Part shown: piece by piece, positions 59,941-64,000 of the stretch
Numbering within the stretch: the first letter of the stretch is position 1
Layout of the letters: every line of letters starts with the position of its first letter
Source of the DNA: an uncultured Bacteroidota bacterium
GTDB taxonomy: Bacteria; Bacteroidota; Bacteroidia; Flavobacteriales; Flavobacteriaceae
Direction of reading: 5' to 3'
Assembly: GCA_902604715.1 (NCBI GenBank)
Contig: CACLAD010000001.1
Span: 165,959 to 229,958, forward strand
Length of the DNA: 64,000 bases
The notes under the pieces: model-generated
Databases searched by the model: none
What the model was told of the DNA's origin: nothing
The model's input: the letters and a program-made list of their open reading frames with translations, nothing else
Made by a program: the position numbers and the translations under genes

Positions 59941-61707
59941 ATGATTGCTAAAAATCACTACATACTAATTTTTGTTTCTATTTTATTTTTGGGCTTAACT
60001 GCTTATTCACAGAATCATTATTCTGAAAGCTGTTTAACTCAGGTGCCGGAAAATTTTTCAGAAATAGAAAATCAAAATAGAACGACCTTTCAATACTATC
60101 TAGATCAATACTATAATAAATTCGTATCAAAAACTTCTACAGCAATAACAAATGTTCCTGCTAAAATTCATATTGTAACTGATTCTAACGGAGTGACTCA
60201 AATAACAGAAGATGAAATAATGGATGAAATTGATGAAGCAAATTTATTTTTAGCAAATTCATTTTTGGAGATAACCGTTTGTGAAGATGTAAATTACATT
60301 GCAAATAATCAACTATATTTTTTTGATATTGATGATCAAGGGTTATTATACGCAAATAATCAACCTGATATTATGAATATTTATTTTGTTGAATCAATAG
60401 CTTTTGGAAATGGAAATGCTTGCGGCTATACATATCTACCGGGGAATTCAGACCAATATTATGATGTTATAGTAATGGATAATCAATGTACGAATAATCC
60501 TGTAAGTACAACATTAATTCACGAATTTGGTCACCATTTTAACCTCATGCATACACATGGCGATTCCAATGAACCAGAATCCACTGACGAACTTGTTAAC
60601 GGAAGCAACTGTAGTACAGCTGGAGATAGAGTATGTGATACTCCTGCTGATCCAATGATAAATGGTTCAAACGTAAGCTCTGTAAATTGCATGTATACCG
60701 GTAATGCTACAGACGCTATGGGTCTGTTTTATGATCCGGATACATCTAATATAATGTCATATTCACCAAATACATGTACTGATTCAATTAGTATCGAGCA
60801 ATATGCAAGGATGTATGCTGGGTTTCATACATTTAAATCCTACTACAAATGTCCCTCATTTCATATTGATTTTTTTGCAGACAAAAATGAAAACTGCGAT
60901 GACTATATGAATGTTGAATTTACTGATATGAGTATTGGAGCAACAGCATGGGAATGGGATGTCGATGGTGATGATATTGTTGACTATACTGAACAAAATC
61001 CATCTCACGTTTACACTCCCGGCATATATGACGTTGCACTTAAAATCTTTAGTAGTAGTGAAAGTATTACAAAGGTTTTTCCACAATTCATAAATTTTCC
61101 TTCAAATCTACACGAAACTTCAAAGGTTAACTTGGAACTATTTATAATCGATTTGAACGAAAATACTTGGGAATTTAAAGACGGAAGTGGTACAATATTG
61201 TATTCAGGTGGCCCATATGAAGATGCCGGTGTCTTCAATCATGAATTTGATGTTATTCAATCTGAGTGCTATACGTTTACTATATACGATTCTGCAGGAA
61301 ATGGACTTGGAACATCTGATTACTTTTTCAGTGATGGAACCTGGAATGAGGGAAGTGAATATTATGAGCTTACAACTGAAGAAGGCAACCTTATATACTC
61401 AAATACAAATTTTGGTTCTGAAGAATCAAAATTAATCAGTACAAATTATCTTAGTCTTGATCAAAATAATCCAAATTCAATTTCAATTTACCCCAATCCT
61501 GCTGATAATTATATCAAAATAAGATATCAGAATATAATTCCAAATTCATATAAAATACATGATATTAACGGAAGGTTAATTAAATCTAGTTTCATTGAAA
61601 ACGATGACAGTTTTTCTGTAGATGTAAGTAATTTTGAAAGAGGATTGTATTTTATTTCAATAAAATCTGAAGAAAAAGTAGATAACTTAAAATTCTTGGT
61701 TAAGTAA
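59941..61707 (+). CDS. Secreted M43-type zinc metalloprotease with PKD domain and type IX secretion tail
   Basis: This 588-residue exported protease has a signal peptide ending near TAYSQ. The pappalysin-like catalytic domain carries the zinc motif LIHEFGHHFNLMHTHGD (HExxHxxxxxH form) near residue 197, plus the later NIMSYSPNTC Met-turn. A PKD domain follows (DMSIGATAWEWDVDGDD to HVYTPGIYDVALKI, about 330-375), then an adhesion-like part. The C-terminal 80 residues have the type IX sorting pattern (ISIYPNPADNYIKI, then YKIHDINGRLI and GLYFISIKS). It should be secreted across the outer membrane to digest proteins. The 3' end overlaps pyrD by 21 bases. Confidence 0.93.
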   Translation: MIAKNHYILIFVSILFLGLTAYSQNHYSESCLTQVPENFSEIENQNRTTFQYYLDQYYNKFVSKTSTAITNVPAKIHIVTDSNGVTQITEDEIMDEIDEANLFLANSFLEITVCEDVNYIANNQLYFFDIDDQGLLYANNQPDIMNIYFVESIAFGNGNACGYTYLPGNSDQYYDVIVMDNQCTNNPVSTTLIHEFGHHFNLMHTHGDSNEPESTDELVNGSNCSTAGDRVCDTPADPMINGSNVSSVNCMYTGNATDAMGLFYDPDTSNIMSYSPNTCTDSISIEQYARMYAGFHTFKSYYKCPSFHIDFFADKNENCDDYMNVEFTDMSIGATAWEWDVDGDDIVDYTEQNPSHVYTPGIYDVALKIFSSSESITKVFPQFINFPSNLHETSKVNLELFIIDLNENTWEFKDGSGTILYSGGPYEDAGVFNHEFDVIQSECYTFTIYDSAGNGLGTSDYFFSDGTWNEGSEYYELTTEEGNLIYSNTNFGSEESKLISTNYLSLDQNNPNSISIYPNPADNYIKIRYQNIIPNSYKIHDINGRLIKSSFIENDDSFSVDVSNFERGLYFISIKSEEKVDNLKFLVK

Positions 61708-62709
61708 CTCATTATTTATTTTATTTGCTATTCCTGGTCCTTCATAAATTATTCCGGTGTATAATTGGATTAAATGTGCTCCAGCTTCTATTTTTTTTAT
61801 TGCCTGTTTTGGAGTCATAATACCTCCAACTCCGATTATTGGAAGTTTACCATTTGTTTTTCTGGAAATAAATGAGATCACATCATTACTTTTCTCATAA
61901 AGAGGCTCACCACTTAAACCTCCTTTTTCTTTTTTATTATCGGATTGTAATTCGGGAAAATTAATGGTGGTATTTGCTGCAATAATACCATCAATTTTGT
62001 TTTGCTTAATAACCTCTAAAAGTTCCACTATTTTATCCTCACTCAAATCAGGTGAAATCTTAAGTAAAATCGGTTTTATATTTTTTTTATTAAACCTAAA
62101 TTTATTTAAGTCTGCAAAGAGATCACTTAAAAATTCCTTTGATTGAAGTTCTCTTAATCCCGGTGTGTTGGGTGAGCTCACGTTAACCACAAAATAATCA
62201 ACATACTCATATAATTCTTCAAAACAAATCAAGTAATCTTTTTTTGCTTCTGAATTTGGAGTAATTTTATTTTTACCAATATTTCCACCAATAATTACCT
62301 TGTAATCCCCACGGAGTCTATTTTTAATACTGTCAACACCATCATTATTAAAACCCATCCTATTAATTATAGCATTGTCTTTTTTTAATCTAAAAAGTCT
62401 TTTTTTTGGATTACCTGTTTGTGGTTTTGGAGTAACGGTGCCAATTTCGATAAAACCAAAGCCAAACTTTTCAAATTCACAGATATGAGTAGCATTTTTA
62501 TCAAATCCAGCAGCAATACCAACCGGATTAGGAAAAGTTAGACCAAAGAGATTCCTTTTAAGTTTATCATTTTCTAATTTAAAATATGACTTAGTCAAAA
62601 ATCCAAGGAAGGGAATTTTAAAAATCGTTTTTATGCAAAAGAATGTGAAATCGTGAATTTTTTCAGGGTCAAATAAGAATAGAAAAGGTAAAATTAACTT
62701 CTTATACAT
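61687..62709 (-). CDS. pyrD: Dihydroorotate dehydrogenase (quinone), class 2
   Basis: PyrD oxidises dihydroorotate to orotate in pyrimidine synthesis and passes electrons to quinone. The 340 residues have an N-terminal membrane-associating stretch (YKKLILPFLFLFDPEKIHDF) typical of class 2. FMN-barrel motifs follow: NPVGIAAGFDKNA, GFGFIEIGTVTPKPQ, NRMGFNNDG, the catalytic-Ser segment NVSSPNTPGLREL, and GVGGIMTPKQAI. Its 3' end overlaps the convergent protease gene by 21 bases, with no room for a terminator. Confidence 0.96.
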   Translation of the reverse strand: MYKKLILPFLFLFDPEKIHDFTFFCIKTIFKIPFLGFLTKSYFKLENDKLKRNLFGLTFPNPVGIAAGFDKNATHICEFEKFGFGFIEIGTVTPKPQTGNPKKRLFRLKKDNAIINRMGFNNDGVDSIKNRLRGDYKVIIGGNIGKNKITPNSEAKKDYLICFEELYEYVDYFVVNVSSPNTPGLRELQSKEFLSDLFADLNKFRFNKKNIKPILLKISPDLSEDKIVELLEVIKQNKIDGIIAANTTINFPELQSDNKKEKGGLSGEPLYEKSNDVISFISRKTNGKLPIIGVGGIMTPKQAIKKIEAGAHLIQLYTGIIYEGPGIANKINNELLNQEF

Positions 62710-62727
62710 ATTTAAATTAAGCTAAGT

Positions 62728-63003
62728 CTATTTGTTTAATTCATTTGACGCATCCATTGAAATCATTGTTTTATTGAATTTTAATTTACCAGCCGTTGTC
62801 TCAATTATGCAAGTGCCCTCCTTTTGATTTATATGATTAATCCTTCCATGCATACCACTTTTCATTACAACTCGATCACCTGTTTTTAAATCAGTCAAAA
62901 ATTTTCTTTCGTTCTTAGCTTTTGTCATTTGGGGTCTTATCATAAATAAGTATATGACCAAAAACATTAATAAAAAAGGTGTCATCTGGTAAAAACTTTC
63001 CAT
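62728..63003 (-). CDS. yajC: Preprotein translocase auxiliary subunit YajC
   Basis: YajC is a small inner-membrane protein bound to SecDF. The 91 residues have one membrane helix (TPFLLMFLVIYLFMIRPQ), then the conserved RPQMTKAKNERKFLTDLKTGDRVVMKSGMHGRI. It lies 2 bases after the DUF1573 gene in the nusB-DUF1573-yajC order usual for flavobacteria. Confidence 0.96.
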   Translation of the reverse strand: MESFYQMTPFLLMFLVIYLFMIRPQMTKAKNERKFLTDLKTGDRVVMKSGMHGRINHINQKEGTCIIETTAGKLKFNKTMISMDASNELNK

Positions 63004-63005
63004 AA

Positions 63006-63479
63006 CTACTGAATAATTGGTCCTGCAGGTTTACCACCATTAGGATTATTAATAAAAGCTGAAATTCTAACAGACTCTGTTCCTTTTTGCGTATTTGCTT
63101 TAATTGTAACAGTTTTTGAAGTTTTATTCATCCCTTTACCATTAAATTTGACAGAAAATTGAGATGATTCACCTGGAAGTAAAGGAGCCCTGCTCCAGTC
63201 CTGAGGGACCGTACATCCACATGTTGATTTAATTTCCGTAATAACTAGTGGCGCCTCACCTGTATTGGTATATGAGAAAACTGTTTCTTGAGCCTGTCCG
63301 TCCATAATTGTACCAAAATCATGTACTGTCTTATCGAAAGTCATTACCGGAAACTTTGATGGTGCATTGTCTCTAACAAAGGCCAATTCAACATTTTCAG
63401 ACTTTACTTTGCTAAATGGATCATCACCACAAGATGTAAATACAAAACTAAATGCTAATAAATAAAGTAATTTTTTCAT
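63006..63479 (-). CDS. DUF1573 lipoprotein
   Basis: This 157-residue protein has a lipoprotein signal (SFVFTSCGDDPF, Cys17). A DUF1573 immunoglobulin-like domain follows (KTVHDFGTIMDGQAQETVFSYTNTGEAPLVITEIKSTCGCTVPQDW, with the family CGCT). The function is unknown. It sits between nusB and yajC. Confidence 0.93.
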   Translation of the reverse strand: MKKLLYLLAFSFVFTSCGDDPFSKVKSENVELAFVRDNAPSKFPVMTFDKTVHDFGTIMDGQAQETVFSYTNTGEAPLVITEIKSTCGCTVPQDWSRAPLLPGESSQFSVKFNGKGMNKTSKTVTIKANTQKGTESVRISAFINNPNGGKPAGPIIQ

Positions 63480-63516
63480 AGATAATTAATTAATTGTTCA
63501 AAAGTAAAAAAAAATG

Positions 63517-64000
63517 TTATTCTCTCAAACCTCTACCTTCCTTAATTAACGAATTGTTATTGACTAAATCTTTAACAATTTTATCAAGTATTCCGTTTAT
63601 AAACAAAGAGCTTTTTTCTGTTGAGTAATCTTTAGAAATTTCAATATATTCATTAAGACTAACTTTTATTGGAATTTCTTTAAAGTTGACAAGTTCGCTT
63701 AATGCAAGATTAATTATGACCAAATCAATTTTAGCTAAACGATCTAAATCCCAATTTGCAATATATTTATTGATTAATTGATTATTAGATTCAAAGTTTT
63801 TAAGGGATATATTCGCTAGATCATCAAAATATTTCTTGTCCTTACTGTTTGAAAATAATTTAAAATAAAACAACTTCTCCAAACTGTTTTCTCTTGAGTT
63901 TTTTAATAACTTAATTAATAATGTATTCACTAAAGGATAATCATCCATCCAATATATATTTTTCTCTTCAACAAATGATTGAAATTTTTCATCTGTTACA
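63517..64000 (-). CDS. nusB: Transcription antitermination factor NusB, C-terminal part (cut by window edge)
   Basis: NusB, with NusE, binds boxA RNA and helps antitermination of rRNA operons. The frame is open from the stop at 63517 to the window edge, about 161 residues, so the N-terminus is missing. A Met at 63948 is internal: the frame continues upstream as KFQSFVEEKNIYWMDDYPL, like the long NusB of Bacteroidota. The NusB domain is seen in ANWDLDRLAKIDLVIINLALSEL and IPIKVSLNEYIEISKDYSTEKSSLFINGILDKI. Confidence 0.92.
   Translation of the reverse strand, partial: VTDEKFQSFVEEKNIYWMDDYPLVNTLLIKLLKNSRENSLEKLFYFKLFSNSKDKKYFDDLANISLKNFESNNQLINKYIANWDLDRLAKIDLVIINLALSELVNFKEIPIKVSLNEYIEISKDYSTEKSSLFINGILDKIVKDLVNNNSLIKEGRGLRE

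Noticed and set aside
63517..63948. A complete 143-residue NusB starting at 63948
   Set aside because: The frame stays open to the window edge with NusB-like sequence, so this Met is internal and the gene is truncated by the window.
1..64000. CRISPR arrays, insertion sequences, phage genes, toxin-antitoxin or restriction genes
   Set aside because: I saw no regularly spaced repeats, transposase, integrase, phage or defence motifs in any frame. The region is housekeeping plus iron, haem and pigment genes.

Overview
The window looks like a piece of chromosome from a low-GC (about 30% by eye), probably marine, member of the Flavobacteriia (Bacteroidota). Several things support this. TAnnTTTG-type -7 promoter boxes occur at many gene starts, and Shine-Dalgarno sequences are absent. 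There is a secreted protease with a type IX secretion tail and a HmuY-type haem lipoprotein. Flavobacterial gene neighbourhoods are also present: dapF-GNAT-mltG, nusB-DUF1573-yajC, murQ-DUF6095 and crtI-crtB-crtZ-crtY. Genes are tightly packed, often overlapping by 1 to 23 bases. I see no phage, insertion sequence, CRISPR array or pseudogene. mltG is cut at the left edge and nusB at the right edge.

Layout. 1-4.6 kb: cell-wall genes (mltG, dapF), an HtrA protease, trmD and rplS. 4.7-5.23 kb: a roughly 500-base non-coding stretch with a promoter-like 5' end, many complementary helices and a strong intrinsic terminator; I read it as a structured RNA I cannot identify. 5.3-13.2 kb: monomeric isocitrate dehydrogenase, murQ, then thrS-infC-rpmI-rplT (infC has no ATG, GTG or TTG start) facing dnaB. 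13.3-20.3 kb: accA, a DMT transporter, an LptF/G permease and tgt on the minus strand, split transketolase on the plus strand, and an FKBP lipoprotein. 20.4-21.5 kb: a phosphoribosyltransferase, shikimate kinase and tRNA-Lys.

21.6-46.5 kb is a continuous iron and haem region. It holds a haem receptor plus HmuY. A minus-strand iron operon follows, in transcription order DUF4856, imelysin, HTTM protein, FecA-like receptor, DCC protein. Next come a complete haem-synthesis operon from glutamyl-tRNA to protohaem (hemA-hemCD-hemB-hemL-hemE-hemN-hemH-hemY), a ferric-iron ABC transporter, a DUF6607 protein and an AraC-type regulator. Two regulatory patterns tie the region together. A 44-base element (34 of 44 identical) sits at exactly the same distance from the -7 box of the haem-receptor gene and of hemA. 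A 7-1-7 palindrome resembling a Fur box precedes both the DUF4856 operon and the iron ABC operon.

46.5-50.6 kb: tRNA-Leu(GAG), squeezed between the AraC gene and crtI, then a zeaxanthin-type carotenoid operon. 50.6-64 kb: aconitase, a three-gene SurA/parvulin cluster for outer-membrane protein folding, guaB, HMG-CoA lyase, a LysE-type exporter, a secreted M43 metalloprotease, pyrD, yajC, a DUF1573 lipoprotein and nusB.

All functional calls come from reading motifs by eye and from recalled knowledge of the families. No search or folding program was run.
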